Positions 1-7,949 of a stretch of DNA of 64,000 nucleotides are shown piece by piece. Source of the DNA: Haloterrigena salifodinae. Its GTDB lineage: Archaea; Halobacteriota; Halobacteria; Halobacteriales; Natrialbaceae. Location of the stretch: NCBI RefSeq assembly GCF_003977755.1, contig NZ_RQWN01000001.1, positions 1,380,995 to 1,444,994 on the forward strand. The letters run 5' to 3'. The notes under the pieces were generated by a model. It had not been told where the DNA came from, ran no database searches, and worked only from the letters and a program-made list of their open reading frames with translations. The translations under genes and the position numbers were made by a program. Position 1 is the stretch's first letter; the number at the start of each line of letters is the position of its first letter.

Positions 1-1239
1 AAGGGCGGTGTTGATCGTACTCCAGTCGTCTTCGGCCGCCGCCTCGCGGAGGCTCTTGGTCGGCGGCGCGAGCAACTGGTTGACCAGCGCGTCGGCCATC
101 GCCTCGACGACCTCCCGCTGTTCCGCGGAAAACTCATCGCCCTCGAGTCGCGACAGCGCCGTCTCGAGTTCGCGTTCCTTCATGCGCTCGGCGGATTCGT
201 ACATCGCGGCGATCACCTCGTCGGCGCGGGCGCGCTTGTACTGGTCACAGAGCAGGTCGAACTCGCGATCGACCATCGATTCGACCTCGCTTGCCGCGTC
301 CGCGCGCTGTTCGCGGGTCTCCTGGGTGATCGACTCGAGGTCGTCCAGATCGTAGACAGCGACGGTCGAGAGGTCGCCGGCGGCCGGCTCGACGTCGCGG
401 GGCTGTCCGAGGTCGACGACGACGCGGTTCGTCTCGGCGTCGGCGTCGGCGCCACCGTCGGTCGCGAGGTGGTCCGGTTCGAGGATCGGCTCCTCGCTGC
501 CGGTCGCGGTGACGACGACGTCGGCGCCGCTGGCGACGGTGGAAAGCGCCTCCAGCGGGACCGCCTCGGCGTCGGCGTCGAGTTCGGTCGCGAGGTGTTC
601 GGCGTGATCGACCGTCCGGTTCGCGACGACGATGTCCTCGACGCCGGCGTCGGCGAGGCTGCGGGCCGCGAGACGGCCCATCTCGCCGGCGCCGACGACG
701 AGCGCGGTCGTCCCGCTGAGGGAGAGCTCCCGGTCGGCGAGTTTCGTCGCCGCCGACCCCAGCGAGACGACGCCCTCGTTGATCTCGGTCTCGGTGCGCG
801 CCCGTTCGCCGACGTGGATCGCCTTCGTCACGGCGGTCTCGAGCATCTCGCCGATGCCGCCAGTCGTGCGGGCGTCCTCGTAGGCTCTCCGGACCTGCCC
901 GAGGATCTGATCCTCGCCGAGGACGACCGACTCGAGGCCGGCCGCGACCGACAGCAGGTGGTGTAAGCTCTCGTCGTGGTCGCTGACGACGACCGCGTCG
1001 TCGTCGACCGCCGCGAAGAACTCCTCGAGTGCGGCCCGCCCGACGGCGGCGTCGGTGCCGACGACGTAGGCCTCGACCCGGTTGCACGTCGAGAGCACGT
1101 ACGCTTCCTCGATCTCCGGCACCGAAAGCAGGTCGGCGACGGCCTCGCGTTGGCTCTCCGGACTCGCGGCCGCGAGGTCGTCGACGCTGCCGCTCTCGTG
1201 TGTTACTCGCGCAGCCGTGACGACTCCGGCCGAGATCAC
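1..1239 (-). CDS. hemA: Glutamyl-tRNA reductase, 3' end beyond the window
   Basis: Reduces glutamyl-tRNA to glutamate-1-semialdehyde, the first step of C5 tetrapyrrole synthesis. The frame is open from a GTG at 1239 to the window edge, so the C-terminus is missing. Visible are the catalytic Cys52 in STCNRVEAY, the substrate-site stretch GEDQILGQVR, a Rossmann nucleotide loop GAGEMGRLAARSL and the helical dimerisation region. The start is fixed by an in-frame TGA four codons upstream, at 1246-1248, and by the 4-base GTGA overlap with the stop of the precorrin-2 dehydrogenase gene, which implies translational coupling. No ATG exists in this frame near the start. A longer ATG-led frame over the same bases is an Arg-rich shadow. 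Family assignment is secure; the operon is inferred from the overlap. Confidence 0.95.
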   Translation of the reverse strand, partial: MISAGVVTAARVTHESGSVDDLAAASPESQREAVADLLSVPEIEEAYVLSTCNRVEAYVVGTDAAVGRAALEEFFAAVDDDAVVVSDHDESLHHLLSVAAGLESVVLGEDQILGQVRRAYEDARTTGGIGEMLETAVTKAIHVGERARTETEINEGVVSLGSAATKLADRELSLSGTTALVVGAGEMGRLAARSLADAGVEDIVVANRTVDHAEHLATELDADAEAVPLEALSTVASGADVVVTATGSEEPILEPDHLATDGGADADAETNRVVVDLGQPRDVEPAAGDLSTVAVYDLDDLESITQETREQRADAASEVESMVDREFDLLCDQYKRARADEVIAAMYESAERMKERELETALSRLEGDEFSAEQREVVEAMADALVNQLLAPPTKSLREAAAEDDWSTINTAL

Positions 1240-1892
1240 GGTCGATCACCCCTAGTATATAGCTCTTCGCCCAACACGTCCTCAATCACTTGACGGTAGT
1301 TGGAAGCACCGGTACGTAAAGCTGTCCAAAGGTCCGGAGAATTGACGATGTCGGTGACGATCGCTCGCCGTCGTTCGGGCGGGACGTCCCGCGATTTCAG
1401 TTCCGTCCGCAACTCGGCACAGACCCGCGCCATCTCCCCTGCGCCGGCGAGCGTCTCCTCGAGGTCCTGTCGGAGGTACTTGCTCAACGCGGGGGCGGTG
1501 CCGCCGGTCGCGATCGAGACGACGACGGGATCCTCGCGCACGGTCGCGGGAACGACGACGCTGCCGACGTCCCGCTCGCCAGATCGATCGGCACGGTTGA
1601 CCAGCGCGCCGCGCGCTCGAGCCGCCTCCGCGACGGCCTCGTTGAGCGCCTCATCGTCGGTCGCGGCGACGACCAGCGCGGGATCGATTCGCTCGATCCA
1701 GTCGTCGACGGCGGCCGGATCGGGCGCGGCGCGAACCAGTTCGGCGCCGCCGAACTCTCGGTCGGCGAAGTCGGGGCTGACGACGACCACGTTGGCCTCG
1801 CGGGCGAACCGTCGGGCCTTCCGGGCGCCGACCCGACCACCGCCGAAGACGAGCACCGTGGCGCCCGTGAAATCGTGAAGAAGTGGGATCAT
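1236..1892 (-). CDS. Precorrin-2 dehydrogenase / siroheme synthase N-domain (Met8/CysG-N type)
   Basis: 218 residues, the usual length of a stand-alone CysG N-terminal module. It should oxidise precorrin-2 to sirohydrochlorin with NAD+; Met8-type enzymes may also insert Fe2+. The N-terminus has the Rossmann loop GGGRVGARKARRF (about residues 17-29), followed by NRADRSGERDVGSVVVPATV-like substrate-site sequence and the GTAPALSKYLRQ segment typical of the family. Its stop overlaps the hemA GTG by four bases, and the siroheme decarboxylase gene lies about 30 bp upstream on the same strand. The three genes read as one unit making siroheme and then heme by the alternative archaeal route. The ferrochelatase function is not decided by the sequence. 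Confidence 0.92.
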   Translation of the reverse strand: MIPLLHDFTGATVLVFGGGRVGARKARRFAREANVVVVSPDFADREFGGAELVRAAPDPAAVDDWIERIDPALVVAATDDEALNEAVAEAARARGALVNRADRSGERDVGSVVVPATVREDPVVVSIATGGTAPALSKYLRQDLEETLAGAGEMARVCAELRTELKSRDVPPERRRAIVTDIVNSPDLWTALRTGASNYRQVIEDVLGEELYTRGDRP

Positions 1893-1921
1893 TCTGGTAT
1901 CGAACGCTCGTTCGTCATCCG

Positions 1922-3004
1922 TTACTCGGCCTCGGTGTTCGCATCGGCACGCTCGTCCAAACGAATGCCGGTTTTCTTCAATATTTGTGTGGAGTGCAAG
2001 GTATCCCAGTCGTCGGCAGTTACGTCCCAGTAGTCGTCCATCCGTTCCCGAACCTGTTCGATACGCTGCTGGCTCTCGGCCTCGCTACGGCCGTGGGTCA
2101 TCGCGAAGAAGTTGTACGGCCAGACGCCCTCGTGGCGCGGACGCTCGTAACAGTGAGTGACGAAGGGCAGGGCGGCGATCTCGGGACCGACCTCCTCGAC
2201 TCGGTCGTCGGGAACGCTCCAGACCGTCATCCCGTTCTCCGCGTAGCCCAGCGCGTAGTGGTTCGGCACGACGCCGATCCGCCGGATCTTCCCCTCTCGT
2301 TCGAACCGTTTGATCGTCTCAAGGACCCACTCGAGCTCCTGACCGATGGCGTCGGCGACGTCGGCGTACGGCGTCTCCGTGAGGGGGAGTCCGTCCTGAA
2401 TCTCGAGGATCAGGTCGCGCTCGGCCGGCGAGAGCGTCTCGCTGTCGACCGGCGCCACGTCGGGGCCGAGGTCGGTACAGTCGACGCCGGCCCGTTCGGG
2501 ATCGCCGTCGCCGTCTAACGGGCCGTCGACGTAGAACTTCGCCTCGACGCGGAACTCCTGCTGTTTGGGCAGGTTGTACGTCTCCTGCCCGGTTTCGTCT
2601 TCGATCTCCCCGAGGACTTCGTCGACGCGATCCTCATCAGCCACCGAGACGACGAACCAGACGTTCAGATGGGGGTGTTCGCGCTCGTAGTTGTGGGCCA
2701 CCTCGCGGTGGGCGTTGACCTGCTCGACGATCTCGTCGAACCGATCCTCAGGGGCGTGCATGGCGACCAGCGTCGCTGCCCCGCCGATCTCCTGGGCGTT
2801 GACGAGCGGGCCGAACCGGGAGAGGACGCCGCGCTCGTCCAACTCGCTGATCGTCTCGAGCAACTCGTCCGCCGTGATGTCGACCCCGCGGTCGCGTATG
2901 GCGGCTGCGGCCGGTTCGAAGGGCCGTTCGGCGACGGGGAATCCGCCCTGATAGGCGTTGACGACCGCCCGCTTGCGCACCGTGAGGTCGACGTCAGTGG
3001 TCAT
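1922..3004 (-). CDS. Fused siroheme decarboxylase AhbA-AhbB (two Lrp/AsnC-like halves)
   Basis: About 360 residues made of two homologous halves (roughly 5-175 and 190-360). Each has an AsnC-like helix-turn-helix followed by an RAM-like alpha/beta domain. These proteins are often annotated as AsnC regulators. The position next to precorrin-2 dehydrogenase and hemA, and conserved stretches such as PHLNVWFVVS and WPYNFFAMTHGRS, match siroheme decarboxylase subunits AhbA/AhbB (NirDL/NirGH), which decarboxylate siroheme to 12,18-didecarboxysiroheme. In many organisms the subunits are separate; here they form one chain. The ATG at 3004 is preferred over a GTG at 3013 three codons upstream. Enzyme role is from family knowledge and context; a DNA-binding role cannot be excluded from sequence. 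Confidence 0.85.
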   Translation of the reverse strand: MTTDVDLTVRKRAVVNAYQGGFPVAERPFEPAAAAIRDRGVDITADELLETISELDERGVLSRFGPLVNAQEIGGAATLVAMHAPEDRFDEIVEQVNAHREVAHNYEREHPHLNVWFVVSVADEDRVDEVLGEIEDETGQETYNLPKQQEFRVEAKFYVDGPLDGDGDPERAGVDCTDLGPDVAPVDSETLSPAERDLILEIQDGLPLTETPYADVADAIGQELEWVLETIKRFEREGKIRRIGVVPNHYALGYAENGMTVWSVPDDRVEEVGPEIAALPFVTHCYERPRHEGVWPYNFFAMTHGRSEAESQQRIEQVRERMDDYWDVTADDWDTLHSTQILKKTGIRLDERADANTEAE

Positions 3005-3132
3005 ACGCGGCACTCCGGACTACCGAACTATAAGGACCTCGGAGACGTGCTCCTCGAGACGACTCGGACCCGCTCGAGGGTCCCGTACGGAGGCAACAGC
3101 TGTTCGAAAATCGCCGCGTCGGCTCGGTCCCG

Positions 3133-3540
3133 CTACTCGTCGCCTCGAACGCCGGTAACCTCGTGGCCGAGCTCGCGGATATCCTCGAGAATCGCCTCGT
3201 GGTCCGCCGTCGCCCGGTAGTAGATGACGATGTCGAAGCTCCCCTCCCGAAGCAGCTGCTGGCACTCCCAGACGAACTCCTCGTCGTCCAAGGTCAGCCC
3301 CTGGTGTTGGTTCGAGGAGAAATCGGGGTCGTCGTTCCCCGAGTAGACGTAGCAGTCCTCGGGATCGTACTCCGAGCGCTCGGCGATGATATCGCCGACG
3401 TCGAGGGTCGCCTGCATCATCTTGACGTCTTCCTGACCGTCGTAGTCGGTGCGGACGATCGCCCCGTTGAGATCGATCTCGCCGGGCTCGAGCAGTGCCT
3501 TGGTCCGCTGGTAGAGGTCGTCGTCGATCGCGTCTGCCAT
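3133..3540 (-). CDS. Conserved haloarchaeal protein (probably DUF5778)
   Basis: 135 residues, soluble, acidic, no signal or membrane segment. It starts MADAIDDDLYQRTKALLEPG and contains a well-ordered central stretch with YVYSGNDDPDF and SSNQHQGLTLDDEEFVWECQ, then a short beta-strand (FDIVIYYRA) and an amphipathic helix. I recognise it as a conserved haloarchaeal family, probably DUF5778, with no known function. It lies on the same strand as the heme genes, separated by about 130 bp, and is divergent from the cis-prenyltransferase gene at 3657. Nothing in the sequence ties it to tetrapyrrole metabolism beyond position. Confidence 0.8.
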   Translation of the reverse strand: MADAIDDDLYQRTKALLEPGEIDLNGAIVRTDYDGQEDVKMMQATLDVGDIIAERSEYDPEDCYVYSGNDDPDFSSNQHQGLTLDDEEFVWECQQLLREGSFDIVIYYRATADHEAILEDIRELGHEVTGVRGDE

Positions 3541-3656
3541 TGTTCGAACTGAGCGGGGCCGAACGGATAGCGGTCACGATTTTCTCGAGGGCTTGCGTTC
3601 TCATGCTGCTAGATGGCACGCAAGACACATAGGGATAGAAGACCTTTACTCCGGTA

Positions 3657-4613
3657 ATGAAGCGGTGGCTCCGTGAACGCGTCGACGCTGCCTACGAGGG
3701 GTTGCTCTCGCGGGAGATTTCCGGCGCACCGACCCACGTCGCAGTGATTCAAGACGGGAACCGACGGTACGCCCGCAGCAACGGCGACGACGCTCCCGAG
3801 GGCCACCGCGAAGGTGCACAGACGACCGAACGGGTCCTCGAGTGGTGCCAGGAGATCGGCGTCGAGGAGCTGACGCTGTACACGTTCTCGACGGAGAACT
3901 TCAACCGTCCCGACGAGCAAAACGAGGCGCTGTTCGATCTGCTCTGCGAGAAACTCCACGAGTTCGCGGACGCCGACCGCGTACACGAGAACGGGGTCTG
4001 TATCCGGGCGATCGGCGAGACGGAGATGCTCCCCGACCGGGTACAACACGCCATCGAATACGCCGAACGCCGTACGCAGGAGTACGACCGATTCGTGCTC
4101 AACATCGCGCTCGCGTACGGCGGTCGGTCGCGGCTGCTCGAGGCCGCCCGCGGGGTCGCCGAGGACGTCGAGCGGGGCAACCTCGACCCAGCGGAAATCG
4201 ACGTCGAGGACATCGAACGTCGACTTTACGACCGCCCGATCCGGGATGTCGACCTCATCATCCGACCCGCCGGCGAGGAGCGGACCTCGAACTTCCTGCC
4301 GTGGCACGCCAACGGCAACGAGGCGGCCGTCTTCTTCTGTACGCCCTATTGGCCGGAGTTCTCCAAGACGGACTTCCTGCGGGGGATCCGAACCTACGAG
4401 CACCGCGCCGAGTCCTGGCGACGGAACCGCGCTCGGCGGGCGCTGGCCCTACTGGGCGCCGTCAGCGACGCCGAACTCGCGGAGGCGAAGTCGGTCGTCG
4501 AGCGGTTCCGCGACTCGCTACCGACCGCCGAACAGCCCGATCCGGAGGAGTTAGAAACGAGCCAAAACGAGCAGGGCGACGGCATCGACTCGAACAGTCG
4601 GGCCGCCGACTGA
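3657..4613 (+). CDS. uppS: Catalytic cis-prenyltransferase (undecaprenyl/dolichyl diphosphate synthase family)
   Basis: 318 residues. Condenses isopentenyl diphosphate in cis to make the long polyprenyl diphosphate that becomes the dolichol carrier for N-glycosylation. The P-loop-like motif HVAVIQDGNRRYAR contains the catalytic Asp, followed by TLYTFSTENFNRP. The LIIRPAGEERTSNFLPW segment keeps the diphosphate-binding arginines, and a Glu lies in NGNEAAVFF. The usual C-terminal RxG motif found in homodimeric enzymes (RFG in E. coli UppS) is absent; the chain instead ends in a ~60-residue acidic tail. This resembles the catalytic DHDDS/Rer2 subunit of heteromeric enzymes. A partner candidate lies 470 bp downstream on the other strand (5084-5716). 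Confidence 0.93.
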   Translation: MKRWLRERVDAAYEGLLSREISGAPTHVAVIQDGNRRYARSNGDDAPEGHREGAQTTERVLEWCQEIGVEELTLYTFSTENFNRPDEQNEALFDLLCEKLHEFADADRVHENGVCIRAIGETEMLPDRVQHAIEYAERRTQEYDRFVLNIALAYGGRSRLLEAARGVAEDVERGNLDPAEIDVEDIERRLYDRPIRDVDLIIRPAGEERTSNFLPWHANGNEAAVFFCTPYWPEFSKTDFLRGIRTYEHRAESWRRNRARRALALLGAVSDAELAEAKSVVERFRDSLPTAEQPDPEELETSQNEQGDGIDSNSRAAD

Positions 4614-4703
4614 TCGGCTGCGACCGCCGACGCACTCGCAGTCGCAATAGGGAGCCGCCGCGACCCCAAAAATTTTACCGATATGTGTGGAAAAATAATA
4701 ACC

Positions 4704-5087
4704 ATGGTAGTAGCTGGCAGCGTCGTCGACATCGAGCGGCTCGCACAAGTGACGAATTGCTCGATAGAGGCGGCTGCAACCCTGCTCGGGAGTTCGCGGA
4801 CGCGGATCGCGCTTCGAGTGCTGTCGCGGTGTGACCCGCCGGTCTCGCTCGATCGACTGGCGGCCGACGTCGCCGCGGTCGACGACGAGCGAACCCGGAT
4901 GGCGGTCCGCATCACGCTCGTTCACGCGACGCTGCCGAAACTCGAGGACTACGGGCTGCTCGAGTACGATCTCCGATCCGGAACCGTCCATCTGTCGGGC
5001 CCCCTCGTCGCCCTCGAGGAACCGCTGGGAACGCTGCCGGACGGCGACGACCGCGAGTCGAGCGACGTCCGTGACCGGCGCCGTTAG
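4704..5087 (+). CDS. Winged-helix protein (DUF7344-like)
   Basis: About 127 residues with a helical N-terminal part (DIERLAQVTNCSIEAAATLLGSS) and a winged-helix core: RIALRVLSRCDPPVSLDRLA, then HATLPKLEDYGLLEYD and a short beta wing TVHLSGPL. This is the architecture of the haloarchaeal DUF7344 regulators. An ATG also exists at 4683. The ATG at 4704 is preferred because a TATA-like AATTTTACC at 4671-4679 lies ~27 bp upstream, fitting leaderless initiation there. It sits between the catalytic and the non-catalytic cis-prenyltransferase genes and its 3' end overlaps the latter by 4 bp tail to tail. A regulatory role for these neighbours is inference only. Confidence 0.75.
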   Translation: MVVAGSVVDIERLAQVTNCSIEAAATLLGSSRTRIALRVLSRCDPPVSLDRLAADVAAVDDERTRMAVRITLVHATLPKLEDYGLLEYDLRSGTVHLSGPLVALEEPLGTLPDGDDRESSDVRDRRR

Positions 5088-5716
5088 CGGCCGAACCGAC
5101 GTGAGCGGTTACAATATTCCCGGACGGCCCGCAGGAAGTCCCGCTTGCGGAAGTCCCGCCAGTTGACGTCCGTGAAGTACAGCTCCGAGTAGACCGACTG
5201 CCAGATCATGAAATCCGAGAGCCGCTCGGCGCCGGTCTTGATCACGAGGTCGGGCTCGGAGGGGAACACGAGGTGATTCTCGACCCGCTCGTCGTCGATC
5301 TCCTCGGGCGCCAGTTGTCCGTCCTCGACGTGTTCCGCGAGCGTCCGGACCGCGCTGGTGAACTCGTGTTTCCCGCCGAGACCGATTCCGATGCGAATGG
5401 GCGCTTCCGCCGGCGTCCGATCATCGGGACCGCGGACGGCCACTTCGCGGGGCGCCTCGAGGGTCTCGAGTTCGCGTCGCAGGGCCGGTACCGCCGCGGC
5501 GTCGAGGACGCTGACGTAGACGGTCACCTGGGTGGCGTACTCGAAGGCCCACGCGAAGAAGTCCGTCAGCGTCCCGTAAGCGTCCCGCTCGAGGAGGTCG
5601 CGCTCGGTGATGACGAGCGCGATGTGATCGGGGAATTCGCCGTCGTGGCGACGGATGCGGAGGCTGAGATACTGTTCGTACAGACCCACGGCAGTGAGTT
5701 TCCCGTCCGATCCCAT
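5084..5716 (-). CDS. Non-catalytic cis-prenyltransferase homologue (NgBR/Nus1-like subunit candidate)
   Basis: 210 residues with the cis-prenyltransferase fold signature near the end: LVIKTGAERLSDFMIW, then SELYFTDVNWRDF and RKRDFLRAVREYCNRSRRFGR. The N-terminal catalytic motif is degenerate. Where the catalytic paralogue has HVAVIQDGNRR, this chain reads HIALVITERDL, so the catalytic Asp is replaced by Thr and the Gly-Asn is lost. One diphosphate-binding Arg is Lys. It does end in RRFGR, which carries the RxG motif that in heteromeric enzymes belongs to the NgBR/Nus1 subunit. I read it as the structural partner of the UppS protein at 3657-4613. Alternatively it is a decayed paralogue, but the intact frame and conserved C-terminus argue against simple decay. 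Confidence 0.85.
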   Translation of the reverse strand: MGSDGKLTAVGLYEQYLSLRIRRHDGEFPDHIALVITERDLLERDAYGTLTDFFAWAFEYATQVTVYVSVLDAAAVPALRRELETLEAPREVAVRGPDDRTPAEAPIRIGIGLGGKHEFTSAVRTLAEHVEDGQLAPEEIDDERVENHLVFPSEPDLVIKTGAERLSDFMIWQSVYSELYFTDVNWRDFRKRDFLRAVREYCNRSRRFGR

Positions 5717-5899
5717 ACCGGTTTCGGGTTTTCGCGGGTAGCGATTCCTCGTCCCGGCCGGCGATCGACCCGCCTGTAGCCGACCGGTCGGTCATCCGAA
5801 CGGAGAGGTTCCGACGCAACACCCCGGTGAGGCGGGGTAGAACGGCCACAGCGAAGTTCACGAAGCTTCAAGTGAACGCCACAGAAAGGACTCGGTATC

Positions 5900-7249
5900 G
5901 TGACAGCACCTGTTCGGCGAGCAGGCGTGTTTGCAGCCCTCTGTACGCTCGCACTCGCCGTTCCGCTCGGCAACCCGCATGTCGGGGCTGTGATCGCCGC
6001 CGTCGCAGCCCTCGGGGCGCTCGCCGTGACCGACGGGCCGCTCTTCGAACTGCTGGCCTATCCGAGCGACTACGAAGCGGGGCGCCTCTACGGCATCGTC
6101 ACGCTCGTGCTCGCGGGGACCACGCTCGGCCTCATCGCGGTCACGACGTCGATGTCGATCGCGGTTTTCGTCGGGACCGTCCTGCTGGTCGGGTACGGCA
6201 ACCTCGCCGAGCAACTCGCCCACCAGTGGACCGACCGCGACGTCGTCCACACGGCGGCCTTCTGCGTCGTCGCGACCGTCGCCGCCGTCGTCGGCCAGTC
6301 GGTGGCGCGCTCGATCGCCGACGGCGCCGCCTTCGAGTCGCTTTCGGCGGCGCTGCCGACGATGCTCTTCCTCGGGGCGAGCGGCGCGTTGCTGGCGTCG
6401 CTGCTCCGGGACATCCTGTTCGCGAACGACGATCCCGTCGTCATGCTCACCGTCGGCCTCCTCGGCTGGCTGCTCGCGGAGCTCGAGCCGGCGCTGGCCC
6501 TCTCCGGGGGCGAGATCGTCGCCGCGCTCGCGATCACCGTCGCATTCGGCTACCTCTCCTACGCCCTCGAGACGGCCTCGATCGCGGGGATGCTCACCGG
6601 GATCCTGCTGGGGCTGTTGACGATCGTCCTTGGCGGCTACGGCTGGTTCGCCGTCCTCATCTCCTTTTTCGCTATCGGCGGCCTCTCCTCGAAGTACCGC
6701 TACGAAGAGAAGGCTGAACGCGGCGTCGCCGAGGATAACAACGGCGCCCGGGGCAGCGGGAACGTCCTCGGTAACGCCGCCGTCGCGCTCGGGGCCGTTC
6801 TGGGATACGCGGCCAGTTCGGCGACGCTGTTGCCCGGCAATCCAGAACCGAGCCTATTTCTGTTCGCCTTCGCCGGTTCCGTCGCCACGGCGATGAGCGA
6901 CACCCTCTCGAGCGAAATCGGCAGCGTCTTCGAGACGCCGCGGTTGATCACCACCCTCGAGCCCGTCGAACCCGGCACCGACGGCGGGGTCACCTGGCAG
7001 GGCGAGATCGCCGGCGTCGTGGGCGCGACCGTCGTCGCCGGCATCTCCTACGGTCTCTTTGACGCGGTCGCGACCGTCGGCGCGGCGATCATCATCGCCG
7101 CCGGCGTCGTCGGCATGACCGTCGACAGCCTGCTGGGTGCGACCCTCGAGGGACGAGTGCTTGGCAACCAGAGCGTCAACTTCCTCGCGACGCTCTCGGG
7201 CGCGCTGGTCTGTGCGCTGCTGGTCCTGTCGTTTGCCGTGCTCGGCTAA
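5900..7249 (+). CDS. DUF92 family polytopic membrane protein (TMEM19/VTE6-like)
   Basis: 449 residues, GTG start at 5900, with about 12-14 hydrophobic segments. The C-terminal half (from about residue 215) carries the DUF92 hallmark stretches: GMLTGILLGLLTIVLGGYGW, FAGSVATAMSDTLSSEIG, TLEPVEPGTDGGVTWQGEIAG and DSLLGATLEG. DUF92 includes plant VTE6 phytyl-phosphate kinase. The N-terminal half is an additional block of hydrophobic helices that resembles the dolichol-kinase type of membrane domain in general character only. It sits beside two cis-prenyltransferase genes, which makes phosphorylation of an isoprenoid alcohol a reasonable guess. The substrate is not known from the sequence. Confidence 0.88.
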   Translation: MTAPVRRAGVFAALCTLALAVPLGNPHVGAVIAAVAALGALAVTDGPLFELLAYPSDYEAGRLYGIVTLVLAGTTLGLIAVTTSMSIAVFVGTVLLVGYGNLAEQLAHQWTDRDVVHTAAFCVVATVAAVVGQSVARSIADGAAFESLSAALPTMLFLGASGALLASLLRDILFANDDPVVMLTVGLLGWLLAELEPALALSGGEIVAALAITVAFGYLSYALETASIAGMLTGILLGLLTIVLGGYGWFAVLISFFAIGGLSSKYRYEEKAERGVAEDNNGARGSGNVLGNAAVALGAVLGYAASSATLLPGNPEPSLFLFAFAGSVATAMSDTLSSEIGSVFETPRLITTLEPVEPGTDGGVTWQGEIAGVVGATVVAGISYGLFDAVATVGAAIIIAAGVVGMTVDSLLGATLEGRVLGNQSVNFLATLSGALVCALLVLSFAVLG

Positions 7250-7318
7250 GAAGAACACCGATCGACAAGGGTCGCGAAAACGAGACGCGTTCCGTCCGCC
7301 CGACTGCGGTGGCCGGCC

Positions 7319-7519
7319 TCAGTCGTCGGCGGTGGGGAACGAGCGCTCGGCGGTTTTCCCGGTCGATGCCTCGAGGTCGTCGAGCCGATCGTCGGGAACG
7401 ATGCGATCGAGTCGGTCGTCGGTGCGCGCCTGCCTGGTGGCGCTGGCAGCGGTCGCCCAGAAGGTCGTGAGCATCCAGACGCCGAGCAACGCGAGCGCCG
7501 CTGTTACCGGCGGTGTCAT
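7319..7519 (-). CDS. Small single-span membrane protein
   Basis: 66 residues. One N-terminal transmembrane helix (PPVTAALALLGVWMLTTFWA) is followed by a charged cytoplasmic tail rich in Asp and Arg (DDRLDRIVPDDRLDDLEAS). No recognised domain. It is convergent with the DUF92 gene and upstream of nothing obvious on its own strand. Codon use and composition match the neighbours, so it is probably a real gene, but function is unknown. Confidence 0.6.
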   Translation of the reverse strand: MTPPVTAALALLGVWMLTTFWATAASATRQARTDDRLDRIVPDDRLDDLEASTGKTAERSFPTADD

Positions 7520-7595
7520 TACCGCTCGCTCGGCGCTCTCGGCTTATCAATTACTCGACCGAGTCCCGCTCGCTGGGAGTCGCGCGAGCGCCGCG

Positions 7596-7835
7596 TTAAC
7601 AGCCGCAGGAGTCGCCACAGCCACGGCCGCCAGTCGACCGTCGAATCCACAGGTAGAGGCCGCTCCCGACGACGACGGCGCCGCTCCCGACCAGCAGTCT
7701 GGAGACGGTGCCGACGACCGGAACCGCGACGGGCTCCGGCGACACGAGCGTGCCGATACCGAGCCCGACGACGACGGCCGCGAGGAACTTCCCGATCCAG
7801 AGTGCAGAGACTGACTCGAGCGCTGCTGTCTCCAT
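7596..7835 (-). CDS. Small two-span membrane protein with Cys-rich tail
   Basis: 79 residues from the ATG at 7835; a GTG at 7862 would add nine residues. Two hydrophobic helices (WIGKFLAAVVVGLGIGTLV and VSRLLVGSGAVVVGSGLYLW) are followed by a basic turn and the tail RGCGDSCGC, three cysteines within eight residues. The tail could bind a metal or form a disulfide, but this is a guess. No homologue recognised. It lies between dnaG and the small membrane gene at 7319, all on the same strand. Confidence 0.6.
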   Translation of the reverse strand: METAALESVSALWIGKFLAAVVVGLGIGTLVSPEPVAVPVVGTVSRLLVGSGAVVVGSGLYLWIRRSTGGRGCGDSCGC

Positions 7836-7949
7836 CTTCTCCGAATTGTCATTCAGTAGCACCTTCAGTCTTGGGAGACGAGACAGACGACTCGAGAATC
7901 GGGATCGAATCGGGACTCGAGGGCGACCAGGGCGCCCCGACGGCGGCTG

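Noticed and set aside
245-1285. 346-codon ATG frame over hemA
   Set aside because: It consists almost only of Arg, Gly and Pro runs typical of an off-frame read of GC-rich DNA. The GTG-started hemA frame has all family motifs.
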